Positions 1 through 11,640 of a stretch of 64,000 nucleotides of DNA are shown piece by piece. Position numbers and translations under genes: made by a program. How positions within the stretch are numbered: position 1 is the stretch's first letter; each line of letters begins with the position of its first letter. Under the pieces are notes generated by a model. That model had not been told where the DNA came from. It was given only the letters and a program-made list of their open reading frames with translations, and searched no databases. Source of the stretch: Sphagnum compactum (taxonomy: Eukaryota > Bryophyta > Sphagnopsida > Sphagnales); contig OZ234493.1 in assembly GCA_965153455.1 (NCBI GenBank), forward strand, positions 25,968,213 to 26,032,212, in the 5' to 3' direction.

Positions 1-132
1 AAAGTACCTGTTAAGGATCATCGGAAGACACAGTCTATTCCCACAGAGCAAGTTCCAAAGCCCCAGAAGTTCAAAATGATCCGACCTCCAGATATTGATG
101 ACATTGAGGCAATGTTGGGAAGAAAGCTTTAG
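1..132 (+). CDS. 3' end of an unrecognised gene (partial)
   Basis: Frame 1 is open from the left edge to a TAG at 130-132 and encodes 43 residues. The stretch is lysine- and proline-rich and ends in an acidic then basic tail (PPDIDDIEAMLGRKL). The composition and clean stop look like the C-terminus of a real protein, perhaps a nuclear or RNA-processing factor, but I do not recognise the family. The 5' part lies outside the window. The following few hundred bases are T-rich and fit a plant 3' untranslated region. Confidence 0.5.
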   Translation, partial: KVPVKDHRKTQSIPTEQVPKPQKFKMIRPPDIDDIEAMLGRKL

Positions 133-1280
133 TCACTGGCTGTGAATACTAGGTTTCTTTAGCATCTGTGGCAATGATTATAGTTTATTAAGTCATGCAC
201 CATTGGGTTTAACTCAGTGGTCTTAGGCTTTAAAGGTGTTGGGATTTCCAGTTCCATCTTCTGTTTGTTCTTGTAGTGTTTCGTGAGCCTAGGTGTCAGA
301 GGAGCTACAACGTTTCTCTTACCTCAGCAAAAGTTTTGCATATGAGTCATAGATGATTGTTTAATCTACAGAATATGTGTGACTAAGTGAGGAAAATAAT
401 ACTGTTATATTGACATTGTGCAGAATGCAACAATCAAAAACCAGAGTCTCATGATTCTAGCTCAAATGCTGTTTGTTGTATTCTTGTGATGGACTGACTG
501 CTTTTAGTACTCAAGGTTGTGAGAAATACGATCAGTAGAGGTCTGTGAAAAGGGGCCACCACAACTCTGAGACTTTGGGGAGCACTTCAGATGGCCGAAT
601 ACCTGTAAGTTGCGTGTTTAGCACAATATCACTTGTTGACATCACCTCCTTTGTTGTTTGTTGACAATGTAATAGAGTTAGCAGTTCACCCTCTCTTTGG
701 GCCTCCTTTCACCCCCATCCCCGCTTTCAGTGATAACCGCAAACAAAAGACATTTTATTAAATCTCAGTACTAAACTCCGCATTTAAATGCACCAGGTTC
801 CGGACTAATCATAGTAATTATAGTTAGGAGCAGTGAAAATATATGTAGCAGCAATGGAGGCGCTCAGGAAAAAGGAAAGACAGGATGAAACTCAGTTTAC
901 CACCAAAATTGATGGTTTGCTGAGTTTATGTAGGGTAGCTCCCCAGGAGCAGGGTGTTCCAGAAATAAGCACTCGCTCCAAGCAGAGGCAAGGGGCACTT
1001 CCTTCAGGAATGCCCAGCTCCAAGGGATTATTTCCTTACATAAAGCATAGACACTTTGTTTTTTTTTGTATTTTCAAGTCATTCCTCAACTTGAATCTGT
1101 CACGTTTGACTTTCTTTCACTTATCTCAGACTTATTTGAGATTTATTTTTATTTTATTGAATTTTTTGAAATCTGAAAGGTTCAATAGGTCCTGTATCGA
1201 ACCTTTCGGATTTTAAAAGATCCAGTTTTATGATTACTCATTTCAAAAAACAAAAAAAAAAAAAAATACCACTGTTTTAT
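133..1280. other. 3' UTR and intergenic DNA, no gene seen
   Basis: This stretch contains the likely 3' untranslated region of the leftmost gene, then AT-rich sequence. The open frame at 833-1216 has no recognisable domain, and its C-terminal half is low-complexity F/L, so it is not accepted as a gene. Confidence 0.4.
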
Positions 1281-1286
1281 GCAGGG

Positions 1287-1372
1287 GAAGGTCCCCTTAT
1301 GAGGGCCTTCCAAATTTTTGACCTCCCAAGGCCAATAATCTCAAATCCGGAAGGCCCCATAGGGGGACCTTC
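1287..1372. repeat. Short fold-back (inverted repeat)
   Basis: A G/C-rich arm at 1287-1310 (GAAGGTCCCC...GGGCCTTC) is nearly the reverse complement of 1350-1372 (GAAGGCCCC...GGACCTTC), with about 39 bases between. It is GC-rich compared with its surroundings. It could be the core of a MITE or a hairpin in a longer repeat; no target duplication was identified. Confidence 0.55.
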
Positions 1373-2163
1373 TCCCATACACGTTGGTTCCTTGAGCGAG
1401 GGAATTGGATGGGAGCAAGGAGTCCTGAAGTAGGGGAACCCACCTGACCCAAAACTTCTTCTATTTGCATAAAGATCAGGTAGAATTCCCCTGTACCCAA
1501 CTTCATCCTTCCAGATTTCTTTAAAGCTTTCTGGCACTTCATATTTGCAGCTGCATTATTTCTAGGTAGGCTAGCACTTCATGTCTTTTCGTTTGGTGTA
1601 TTTCTTGCTAGCTGTCTTGTTCACTTTAGAGCACAGATCAACAACACCCCCACCACCATTGACCTGATCATATCATGGGGTAGTGTACAGTTATGAGGGC
1701 CTTTCTACCTACCTACATTAAACAATCACAAGCAATAAATGAAATCTGAAACGTTGGGACTTCTGCCCAATAACTGCAAACCTCAAAACCTGTTCTAGAG
1801 CTAAGCAGGTTTCCTACCAGACCCACTGCATAGTATGTAACCAGTTTGGGTGTCCCATTCAGACACAGTCATCTGCTGGTTCCACTTTTGGTGGGGTCAG
1901 TTTCACTTGTAATGTGAATCCATGGTTGAGAACACATTGAGATGTGAATGAATGGTGGGGGAAACCCATTCCACTCTGCACAAGGAGACTTTGGTAAGAC
2001 CCATTACCACTGAATGGAACAGCAGCTCATGCTACTAGGTTTGTTGTGTTCTTAGCCATACCAGGCCCAGTTACATGTAACAGGTTGTGGTGTCCCATTC
2101 TTTCAGTTCTTTCATTCATTTTGTAATGTGGGACAGGCAGCCACCTGTTGACTTAAATGGTGA

Positions 2164-2302
2164 GGGATAAGATGTCATTTCATTGGTTGGTAATGGGTTC
2201 TACCAGCTACTGTTCCAAAGCACAACTGGTCTTCCCCATCTATGGGGAAAACCAGTTATGCTCTGCTGGTAGAACCAACCACCATAATGACATCTCATCC
2301 TA
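2164..2302. repeat. MITE-like inverted repeat
   Basis: Arms of about 40 bases face each other. The left arm (GATGTCATT...TTCTACCAGC) is the imperfect reverse complement of the right arm (GCTGGTAGAACC...AATGACATC). The loop contains further paired sequence around AACTGGTCTTCCCCAT / ATGGGGAAAACCAGTT. Fragments with the same vocabulary (accag, tggtagaacc, ggacaggcagccac) recur at about 1800-2160 and 3950-4260, so a small repeat family occupies the area. Superfamily is not assigned. Confidence 0.6.
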
Positions 2303-4985
2303 CCAGCCTTGCCCCTAATGGCCTCCCCATGTGCGTAGATTGAACAGACCCTACCATAGTATGTAAACAATTTGGAAAAAACATTCATCTCTTATTTTAG
2401 TGTGTTTATAAGTGTGAACCAGGTGGGGTTAGGTTTACAGACGTGTAACCCACTTCCCAGCCTAGCAAAGGGGCTTACATCTCATCCATCTTTTCACTCC
2501 AGCACAGGAGTTTCTTTCAAAATTCTTTACACTGGGTAAGGCACTGTGACATGCCCTTTGGCTTGGGTTAACCCAAGCCTGGTGGGCATTGCACCAAGAC
2601 TACCATGGTGGTGTGGGAGGTTTAGGTCAAAGTGATGGCTATGGGGTTCGACTCCTCAAGCCACCAAACACCACTCAAGCAATAAGGGCTTGAGAGGTCG
2701 ATGTAAATAAGCGAAGGCTTATTCAAGCCAAGGGGACAACTAGGGGTTGTGTCCAGGAGTGTGGCATCTGGGGTGCCGTTTCACTGAAACCCTCACTAGA
2801 CAATCAAGGGTTGTCTAGGGATGACGCTGGGTATTGCCTCGCTAAAACCCTTGAGACAATCAGAGGTTGTGTCATGACAACATTAGGTGTCATTGCATTA
2901 AAGACTTTGTTTTCCAATTTAACTTTTCTTGACAATGCAACCTAAGTGTTGGCCTTCGAAAAGAGTTTCAAGAATGAGAAGGCATTTCCAAGGCAACTCC
3001 AAATTAGACTAAATTGTAGTCTCGATAGCAAGTCTAAGTCTTTAATCAAGTCCATTCCAAAAAGCCAGAGCCTAAGACTAACCAAGCATGTTATAAGATG
3101 TGAACGTAATTAAGAGTTAAGGAAACAAGCAATGTGAAAAATTCATCACTCCGCATGGAGAACAAAAGGACATTGCACTCTATCCTTGAGGGCTTCACAG
3201 GTTTTCACCCTTGTGACCTCGAGCTACTCGTTCACAAAGGGGGGGCTCAGGGGGGGCTCAAAGGCAATCCCTTACCCTACACGTAACTCTCCAAGACCTC
3301 CACTAAGTATGGACTCAAAATTGGATCTAGAGCCAAGTAAGGGATGTATACTGGTTATTTAGAATCCACTGAACTCATTAATCGTCCACAAATCATTCAA
3401 GCTTATTAATCTTATTCACTGCAAAAGTAAAAGGCTAAGAGCATCTCCAGCGGTGCTGAGGGAGTGACCCTGCAAAAATATCTCTCACAATCAAGTTTAG
3501 TTATAGAATGAAAACCACTAATAGGTGGAAGACCACTAATCGCAAACTACCTTGACCAATATATATGATTGGCAAATGATAAACAGGGAGCCAAATCATA
3601 TCATATTTACTACACTCTTTCTCTAGCAGGTGTGAGACTTTGCTGCTGGGCGTTTTACCAGCCTCAACAAACTGTGCAAAACCTGCCAAAACGATTTTGC
3701 TGAGCCAAACTGGCATTTCTTAACTTTTCTTCATCCAATGCTAATTTGGAGAGTCACATTCTGAGCATCAGTGGAGTTGCTCCTGACATGTCTCTATAAC
3801 TTACTGTCCACTTTTTTATCACCCACAAAGAAATTGTCTTGGTTGATTGTTTTCCCCACTTAAAGTGCTAGCCAGCGCCTCCTCTCCCCCTTTCAAAATT
3901 CAAACGCCAGAAAAATCCTGTAAAAGAAAAGTGAGCATGTTCTCAAGCTGCCTATTTGGATGAGATATGCTGGAACAGGCCCTGGTAGAACCAGTTACGA
4001 CAGGACAGAATTGCATCTCACGCCACCAGACTGTTTTGTTCCTACGTGGAACAGGATGCATGTTATCACACTGATGCAACCGTCTCCTAAGTGGAACAGG
4101 CCCTACTGGGCTTGTTCCATATAGTATGAAACCAGTTGGAGTGTCCTATTCAGGCACTTTCCCAGCCTTTTTCTGAGTCAGGACAGGCAGCCACAATGAA
4201 CCAGCACCCACCAGGCCACCATCCACTGGATGCCTGTTATTACTCAGTTGTGGATGAACCTCAACCGAGTTAGTACATGGTTTCATCTTGATACGAAATA
4301 GGTCTCTTATCTAGGTAGATAGGTAGGAAAATAGATAATTACTAGGTAAGTAGATGGTGTATACAAAGGTTTTTAAGCACTGGTTTTACTACCTACCTAC
4401 TAACAACCTGCTTGTCGGTCTTTTAGTAGGTAGGTTGTTAAAAGAAAGCAACTGAGCTAACTGCCATGGTTAGCTAATGAACTGAAACCCAACAGAGAAC
4501 CGTTTCCTGATCACTTATCATTCATCTTTCATGGTGCGCTGGTGGGGTGCTGGTTCACTGTGGCCCTGGAGGAACCTGTTAGCACGAAACCAAAAAAAAA
4601 AACAGCAGCTCTCATACTGGACTTGCTGCATTCCAGTAAAAAATGTAAAATCTTAACATTTTTGACTCTCCTTGCTGGGTGGGTGGGCCCATTCAAAAGA
4701 TCAAAAACAGATCTCCCAAATGAATGCCTCACATCCATTTGTTTTTCTCCAGTAAACCCTGCCCCACAAGGAAAAACCAGAAATTCAAATTAAAATCATC
4801 CATTTTTACACCACGTAAATGCCTACACCCACAGGCATTACCAGAATTGGGCCCACCTTGACTCTGCCTTGCACAGGCCCTTATTCCAGTCACGCCCACA
4901 GCCTCAGGCCTTATCCTACACATAAAAACTTGACAGAGTTTATTAATGCATTTTGATTCACCTTGTCAAGCGTAATGGGTTCAAC
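2303..4985. other. Intergenic, repeat-derived, no gene seen
   Basis: No coding region is supported. At 2600-2720 there is a motif resembling a tRNA B box (GGTTCGACTCC near 2646-2656), possibly from a tRNA-derived SINE, but no convincing A box or poly-A tail. At 3950-4260 there are related copies of the repeat vocabulary seen at 1800-2300. At 4290-4440 short ctacctac/gtaggtag motifs form weak inverted repeats. Confidence 0.4.
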
Positions 4986-5146
4986 CACTATTAGAAAAAT
5001 CTCATCTTGCGACTTGTTTTAGGTGACTAAAAATGTCATTTATTATTATTTTTGAATATCTAAAACAAGTCATGTATTCAAATTAGTCATAAATAATATT
5101 TTTAATCACTTAAAACAAGTCACAAAATGAGGTTTTTTTACTAGTG
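4986..5146. mobile_element. CACTA-type MITE, 161 bp
   Basis: The element begins CACTATTAGAAAAATCTCAT and ends with the reverse complement of CACTAGTAAAAAAACCTCAT, giving imperfect terminal inverted repeats of about 20 bases that start with CACTA. Interior sequence has several copies of acttgttttaa/ttaaaacaagt in both orientations. Flanking triplets are aac and aaa, so the expected 3-bp target duplication is degraded or absent. There is no coding capacity. Confidence 0.7.
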
Positions 5147-5269
5147 AAAAAATGATGGGGGAACCTTACACCTATGCATAATGTGAATACGACATATACG
5201 ACTATACATGTACGTACATAGCCCCCAAAGCTACAATTGCTGAATACGTTGCCTCGCAATTGTACGTAC

Positions 5270-6195
5270 ATACACGGACGAGAGCCAGCGGGCGACGCTG
5301 GAGCTGCCGCTGTGAGAGAATGCGAAAGGAGTGGGGATCGTGCTCTTTGGAGATCGTTCTCTCTTCTACTTTCGCTCGCTAGATCTCTTCTGACTTCTGC
5401 TTTCTGAATCTTGTCTCTTTGATTTTTTTCTGTCTTTCCTTTGGGTTTTTCATTTTCGAGATTGGGTGAAGAAGGATGACCGTTTGGTGAATCAGCTCCT
5501 CTTGGGCTTTCTTTGTGGGTGGGCTGCATTCTGTTTTCGTTTTTTTTTTTCTTTTGAATCTGTTCGGTTGTCTCTCTGTTTTTTTCTTTCGTGGACTCGA
5601 GGAGTGCGCTAGATTTCTTTTATTTCCCTTCCAAGCGTCTTTGCTCTGCGATCGTTGGAAAGGTGTTGAAAGGTGAGAGCTGCTCCTGAAGCTTCTTGTT
5701 GTTCCTGTTGGTGGTGTGCGTGATTTGAGGGCCGGACGCAGATTTGGGTATTTTATTTCCTTCGGTTCGGGAATTCTTTGGCCTTCTCACAGTTGATCGG
5801 CTGGAGTTCCTGTTGTTAGCTCAGATGCAGAAGAAGAATTCGAGTGATGTTTTCTGGCACTTTTGTTTCACGTTTCTAGTTGTTGCTGAGATGCCGCACC
5901 TGCGGTTCTACCGTCGCTTCTGTTTTCCCTCTAGGATTCGTCGCGTCCTGCGGTTGTCGTCGAGTCTCTCATGGGGAAGTGTAAAAAGGAAATTACTGGA
6001 GTGCAATCGCAGCAGCTCTTTGAACGAATTTCCTTTTCCTCTCTTTCTATGACGACTGAATCAAATCTTTTCTTGTGGTGATTGCAAACCAGGCTGTGGA
6101 TACTCACGTTTGTGACCTTCTTAGTGCATGAACAGAAGAAGCTTGCAAACAGACGAATCTCTGAGACAAAAGAGACAGGACCGAGAGAAAAAACA
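5270..6195 (+). promoter_or_regulatory. Probable 5' leader of the gene starting at 6196
   Basis: From about 5270 the + strand becomes C/T-rich (runs of ctct, tttctttt), typical of a plant 5' untranslated region, and GC rises above the intergenic level around 5280-5340. No single transcription start can be fixed. A leader intron is possible. Open frames inside (5744-6052 and others) have no recognisable protein content. Confidence 0.35.
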
Positions 6196-6405
6196 ATGGG
6201 TTCCGGGACGACCACCACCACTCCCTACGCCACTCTCAGCGATTTGCCGAGGTTCGAGAAACGAGGCCACGCCACATCCGCCCCCTGGATGAAGGAACAA
6301 GCTACTCCCCACAATAGCCGAGGTTCCAACCACGAGCCTTACGTCCCCTCTAACTCGCAAACTGCTCCTTTTGCTACGTTCCACAACCAACCTCTTCCTC
6401 GTCAG
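6196..6405 (+). CDS. Probable first coding exon of an unrecognised gene
   Basis: ATG at 6196 sits in a good plant context (aacaATGGG). The 70-codon stretch is rich in T, P, S, N and Q (starting MGSGTTTTTPYATLSDLP), suggesting a disordered, possibly regulatory protein. It ends at CGTCAG followed by GTCTGG, a possible donor in phase 0. I do not recognise the family. Composition and base content differ from the random frames around it, which is the main reason for calling it coding. Confidence 0.4.
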
Positions 6406-7629
6406 GTCTGGATCCTTCTCTGGAAACCCCTCTCTCTAGAGAACTCTTTTACTTGGACCTTTTTGTGAAGCTTCTTGATGGGGTTTGATGCTGCTATTGC
6501 TGCTCAGTAGTGGGAGGGAGTCTTAGCTGTAGTAGTTCAACATGCAATTCTTTCACTGTTTCTTCAGGATGTTTTGTGGAAGATAATGCATCTCATGAGG
6601 ATTGCATCATTGCCCACATACATGCTAACCAGTTTCAAATACACAGTGCAAACCCACATCCTAGATTCATCATGCACATGTGATAGATACATCGTTCAGG
6701 GATTGGATGCAAGAACACAGATCAGGGGACACAGGGGGACTTCTATCCTCTGAAACCACACAAACTTTGCAACCTATGAAATCATTGCACAAGTCAAAGA
6801 GCAGTGTGTAATTTGATATGGACAATTGTGCACATAGTTTATGCTGCTGACATGATGGCAATCATGTAGCTCAACTGACCTAATTTTGCATTTGGAAGCA
6901 GAATTTAGGATTGAGGGTTGAGAATGCTGCTGCTGCTGCTGCTGGATGATTCATATGTTGCTTGAAATCTGTGATATGCTTGGCATTTCCCTCTAGTTTT
7001 CTGAGTCTTTTGACCAAGATGGAAGAGAAGCAGCAGTCAAGAAATAGGGATTGGTATTTTTCAAAATGCCAGGTTTATCATTTGGTGGGTTCAGTGCCAT
7101 CCTCGGATGAAGTAAAATTGTCCTGAACATGTTTCATTGTCACCTTCTCATACTGACATACGGAACTTTTGATAACTGTATCATCCAGAAGAAGCTTAGA
7201 TGCCTCCTAGGACAGTATTGCCCTCATCTCTCCCCCAGCATGGAATTGTGAATGGGTGTGTTGACAACCTACTTGTAGGCTTGAATCTGTAAGAATCTGA
7301 GAGTTAAGGTCCCTTGTCCTGGAAGAAGAATTTTGAGCTCCTAAACCCATTTCTTTTCTACTTGTTCTAGCTTCCATGCCTGTTGTTGATTCAACATTTT
7401 ATAGGCATCTTTGGAGTTTTTTGGACACCTGTGTTATTTGGTAACAAAGGTGGTGTTTGTATAATGCTTTCATGGTTTTGATGCGAGGTGTAAAACTGAA
7501 TATTGAAGTTTGAAGTTTGACATAGGCTCTTGCAGCAACAGCCAGTTCCTGAATCGGAGGACCCTGAACTGGACTGTCAATCTGTGGGGGTGCTGAAGGG
7601 AGCAATTATGGGGATTTGGTTTTTGACAG

Positions 7630-7704
7630 GAAAATAAGCCAAAAGTGCAGCAAGCACCCTGGGATCGTGGTGAACCACATCCTAGCAAGGTGCAACCCCA
7701 TAAC
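7630..7704 (+). CDS. Candidate internal exon of the same unrecognised gene
   Basis: After an acceptor-like TTTTGACAG a 25-codon phase-0 segment is open up to AAC|GTTGAT. It reads as hydrophilic, protein-like sequence (ENKPKVQQAPWDRGEPHPSK and five more residues). An in-frame TGA lies immediately upstream, as expected for intron sequence. It would join in phase with the exon ending at 6405. A stretch at 7536-7583 after TTGCAG (QQPVPESEDPELDC) could be a further exon, but the intervening intron would be implausibly short. Confidence 0.3.
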
Positions 7705-8624
7705 GTTGATTTCTTTCCTATGCATGTTTTCTCTCATTGCAGTGGGTAATTTTCTTTCTATGAGGCATCAACCAACACGTTCACCTCTCATGCACCACAC
7801 TCCATTTTCTTGTATATTTTCTACAAGGGTTACCTGAACTCAACTTATAGAATGATAGTTTTTCTGTGTACCTTATAGTTTCAGATTTTGCAGCCAAATC
7901 TCACCTATCATGTCCTCAGAGTGAATGCATAGTTCCTTCCTAAAGGCATGAGAAGCAGTATTTATCTGTCCAAAGCCAGTCAATGACAAGATACCTGATG
8001 GTGCTCTTTACAGTAACCTTGTTGTGGTGGTTGTGCCATCTCTCCTCTTTTGTTTGATGTATGTGCCAGTACTGCAGTTAAGTAATTGCAGGTGTATAAT
8101 CCTGACTAGATGAGCTAGGCATCTGGTGTTCCTTCTTTATCCATCATAATATGGGGGTTGCATCTAGTACTACTACCTGTATTATTTGCATGTTATGCTC
8201 CAAATGCAGCTGATAATTTCACACTGAGAGAAGTACTCACTTATGGGCTGACTTGTGCACATAGGTGCCTATTCATCAGATTCCCAGTCCTGCTCCATTT
8301 GCGACTGAGCCAAGAAATTCTTCACACAATGGTCTGTGCCAAATCCTCTAATTTGATACCTATGCATGTATGTATACAAGTAAGTTTCTATATGATAGAG
8401 TAGTTGCATTCACATATGGTAAAATTTCACCAGATATACTGAAATAAAAATGGCTCTCTGACACAAGGCATTAACCTTTTCAACATCTTCCAGTGTCAGA
8501 ATAAACACACGATAATATGTTGGTGCATTACAGGAAGTGGCACTCTGCATCTTTCTTAGAGAAAGGAATTGTCATCTTGAGCAAATCAGTTTATCTGCCC
8601 AATGATTTTTATGATTGCTCGCAG

Positions 8625-8774
8625 GCAAATGATGGCAGGGAGATGGAAGTTGGAACTGGATATGAAGTTGGTACTACTTCAGTGATTGCAATTTCTGCCT
8701 ACCCTCCCCCAACAGAGACTGGCCTCAAACTTTTTGGTCAGAATTTGACATGGATCATGCCCCTGCACTTATGA
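8625..8774 (+). CDS. Candidate terminal exon of the same unrecognised gene
   Basis: Following GCTCGCAG, a phase-0 frame of 49 codons runs to a TGA at 8772-8774 and begins ANDGREMEVGTGYEVG. Joined to the candidate exons at 6196-6405 and 7630-7704 it would give about 144 residues with all junctions in phase 0. No domain is recognised. The real gene may have other or additional exons, for example near 8200 (after AAATGCAG). Confidence 0.25.
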   Translation, partial: ANDGREMEVGTGYEVGTTSVIAISAYPPPTETGLKLFGQNLTWIMPLHL

Positions 8775-9329
8775 TTCACAAATTTTTATCAAATATTCCC
8801 ATGTGTATGTAACAGTATCTTCCTAGAACAAAGTACAATCATAAAATCTCATGTAAAGATATAGTTTGCAAGGAGGCATAGGTTTTTTCATACTACATTT
8901 TATGTGAAAATGAATCGTCAGCTTTTCTCACTGAAGTGGTCTTTACATCAGTACAAAGTTGTGAAGTGTTTTTAAATTAGCATTGGTGGTTATTATTGCT
9001 ACATGTTCACTTTTCAAGTAAAGGAATTCTGTGCACATGCATTGTATACTCAATTGTCCACAATTGTTTAAATATGGGCTGATTAGCTTACTGGATATTT
9101 ATTCTTCACACATTCCATTCAACCTAAAAACCTGTGAGATTTTATTTAGGTGTGTTTGGAAGTACAATTACAAAATGTAAAATCTTGTGGGGCATTTTGG
9201 AAAATGGAATGCCTGTGGGTGTTCCAGTTTCTGAAATGCCCCCATTGGTTTGCTACAGGGTATTACGGAAAAAAGATTAAAACATAATAAATCAAATCAA
9301 TTTTCACACTCGGTAATGCCCTTGGGGGC
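8775..9329. other. Intergenic between convergent genes
   Basis: AT-rich sequence between the + strand candidate gene and the minus-strand msrA gene. It probably contains the 3' end of the candidate transcript. No coding or RNA feature is seen. Confidence 0.4.
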
Positions 9330-9422
9330 GGAGTGGAGTTCAGGGAGTAAGCACCCACCTGAGGTGGAACCACCCCTCAGCTCCACCTGGGGTGGGTGCT
9401 TACTTCCAGAACTCCCCACTCC
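9330..9422. repeat. Long near-perfect hairpin
   Basis: The arm at 9330-9368 (GGAGTGGAGTTC...ACCTGAGGTGGA) pairs with 9382-9422 (TCCACCTGGGGTGG...CCCCACTCC) with few mismatches and a loop of about 13 bases. It is GC-rich in an AT-rich setting. It lies about 475 bases past the msrA stop codon. It may be the core of a MITE; folding as RNA would give a strong stem. Confidence 0.75.
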
Positions 9423-9897
9423 TCTGATGGTACTGTACACACAAGGAGTTTGAACTGCATCCATTTCAGAACCCTTCATAAACAGATTGTAGATGTGTCA
9501 CATTCAGACCCCAAAAACAGACTTCTTGAGAAATGGTTTTGGTGAATTTCACCTCACCCTCTTAATCAGGTATTGGTACACAACAAACTTATATGACCCC
9601 ATTCAAACAGAGAACATTTGAAGTATTCAAACAGGAAGGCTTCCATTTATGTAAGTTGTGTTTGTTGCAACGAGAAACAGCAACTTTCTAATACATGCAC
9701 AATAGTTACATTATACAAGAGCTCTAGCTTTCTCAGTAAGGAGAGTTCTCAATAAGAGGAGAAACAGGCAGTTTTAGATAATGGATTTTTCCTGATGCTA
9801 ACTGAGATGGAACAAACCAAAATCCATAGGAAAAGCACATTATATTTAACTGTAATAAGAGGAGGAGAAACCACACCTTCTCACTCCTGGCATATAC

Positions 9898-11013
9898 TTA
9901 GCCATAACAACGAATGGGGTCGGTGCACATTTTAGCAGCCGACTGCCCTTTTCCTCGTCCACCACCCTTCTCAAGATACTGCTGGTGATATTCTTCAGCC
10001 ATGTAGAATGGGCCAGCTGGTAAAATTTCTGTTGCAATCTTCGTTCCAAGATGTGCCTCGTAATCTTTCATTGATGCAATTGCCTCCTCCTTCTGCTCCG
10101 GTGTATGGTAGTAAATTCCGGATCGGTATTGGGATCCAACATCATTTCCCTGTACATTGCAATTACGTCAGCACCTGTCAGAAACTTAGCCAAGCAATTC
10201 AGTTCATGAAACACATGTACAGGAAAAGCTGAAGGAGAAAAGCAGTTTTTGCAAGCAAATCGTTCAAAGACGGCAGGAACAAAATACATTTGCATTCATT
10301 GAATAGGATCTCAGACATTGAAAGACATGACTGCAGCTTTAGAAGACATGAAGGAAAACACAATGACTTACTTGGCGATTAACCTGAGTAGGATCGTGTT
10401 TCTTCCAGAAAACGTCGAGCAGTTGTTTGTAAGAGACCTCCGCGGGGTCATATTCAAGTTGTACAGCTTCTGCATGCCCTGTTTTGCCGGTGCACACTTC
10501 GCGGTATGTTGGATCCACAGTCTTGCCCATTGTATAACCGACTGCTGTCTGCACACACCGGAAGCACAATGTCACGATCAGAAACCCCGCTTATTTCTAG
10601 CTCGTAACACGCCATCACTGTAAAAACTTCTCGAGTACGATCACAAACATCGAGGATCTATTGAAACTAAAAAAACATCATTATGGAATGGTTGCCACGA
10701 GAGCATATGGATAGGACTTCTACATTTACGAACAGCAGAACGAGGATCTGTTGAGCTATTACTCAACGAGAAGCTTTGGAATCTTCACGACGAAGCTCAA
10801 AAGTTCGTCCCGAAAGCAAATAGAAACAAAGCAAAACAAGAAAAAAAAACTGCGGCAGCTTCAAACTCGAAAGCTGAACAGAATTTCCCTGAAAAAGTAG
10901 AGAAGAGACTGGGGGGGGGGGATCAAAACCTTGGTGACACCAGGAACACGCTGGTACGCCAATTCCACGCTCCAGAAACACCCGGCCGCAAATGTCGCCT
11001 TCTGCGTCGTCAT
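9898..11013 (-). CDS. MSRA: Peptide methionine sulfoxide reductase A, 3 exons, complete
   Basis: MsrA reduces methionine-S-sulfoxide in proteins and free methionine, repairing oxidative damage with thioredoxin as reductant. Exons on the minus strand are 11013-10930, 10548-10372 and 10149-9898, which join in phase 0 at both junctions to give 170 residues. Exon 1 has the catalytic motif GCFW (Cys12). Exon 2 carries the conserved block [12 protein letters not shown] and DPTQVNRQ. Exon 3 has [14 protein letters not shown] and ends [10 protein letters not shown], whose cysteines (162, 168) are the usual resolving residues of plant enzymes. All introns are GT-AG; intron 1 has an unusual GTTTTG donor and a run of ten or more C or G near it. 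There is no N-terminal extension, so the product is probably cytosolic rather than plastid-targeted. Confidence 0.95.
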
Positions 11014-11640
11014 TGCCCTTCTAAAATTTCCTCTCCAAAAAAAGTCCTAGAACTCCCTTCTTCGCAGGAACACTCCTCTCTAAACAGAAAAAAACTTTCC
11101 ACGAGTCTCCCGTAATCCTCCAAAAACCGCAATTTCAAAAAAAAGGATTCGACGGCAAAAATCTCACACGCAACAGCTTGTTTCTTCACCAGCCGAAAAG
11201 AGAGAGAGAAAGAAAGAAAGAAAGAAAGAAATCGCTCAAAAGCAGATAAACTCGAATTGCAAGCACCTGAAATGAATACAAATTGCAGAAGCGGACGAGA
11301 ATATATACGCAAGCGCGAGAGGGGATAAAGAGAAGAATCCAGAAAGGAAGAAGGAGCCCAAGAAAGGCACGCAAGAGCGAGAGAGAGAGAGAGAAGAGAA
11401 AAACAAGCTTCCAAAATAGCAGCCCGAAGAACCCCGCGCGGGTCGTCTTGGCGACAAGCGGCAAGACGACGACGGACGGGGAAAGAAATCAGCCTTTTCC
11501 TTACCGGCGAAATTGTTTTGCCAAAATACAAAGTCAAAAATCAGAATGCGGAAATGAAACTGATTTTCGGGATTTAAATGGCCAGAACTCAAAAAATAAT
11601 AATAATAATAGTTGCCAGATTTCTGTTCATTGTCCAAGTA
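11014..11640 (-). promoter_or_regulatory. Leader and promoter region of msrA
   Basis: Upstream of the msrA ATG the minus strand is C/T-rich for about 500 bases, as in plant 5' leaders. It contains a (GAAA)n tract at about 11195-11231 and a (GA)n tract at about 11378-11400 on the + strand. GAGA/CTCT tracts are common near plant transcription starts. Long open frames here on both strands come from this simple sequence and are not accepted as genes. Confidence 0.4.

Noticed and set aside
2600-2720. tRNA or SINE around GGTTCGACTCC
   Set aside because: A B-box-like word alone; no cloverleaf, convincing A box or tail could be traced, so it is only mentioned as a possibility.
5110-5529. 139-residue minus frame
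   Set aside because: It lies antisense to the C/T-rich leader of the + strand candidate gene; composition is low-complexity and no domain is seen.
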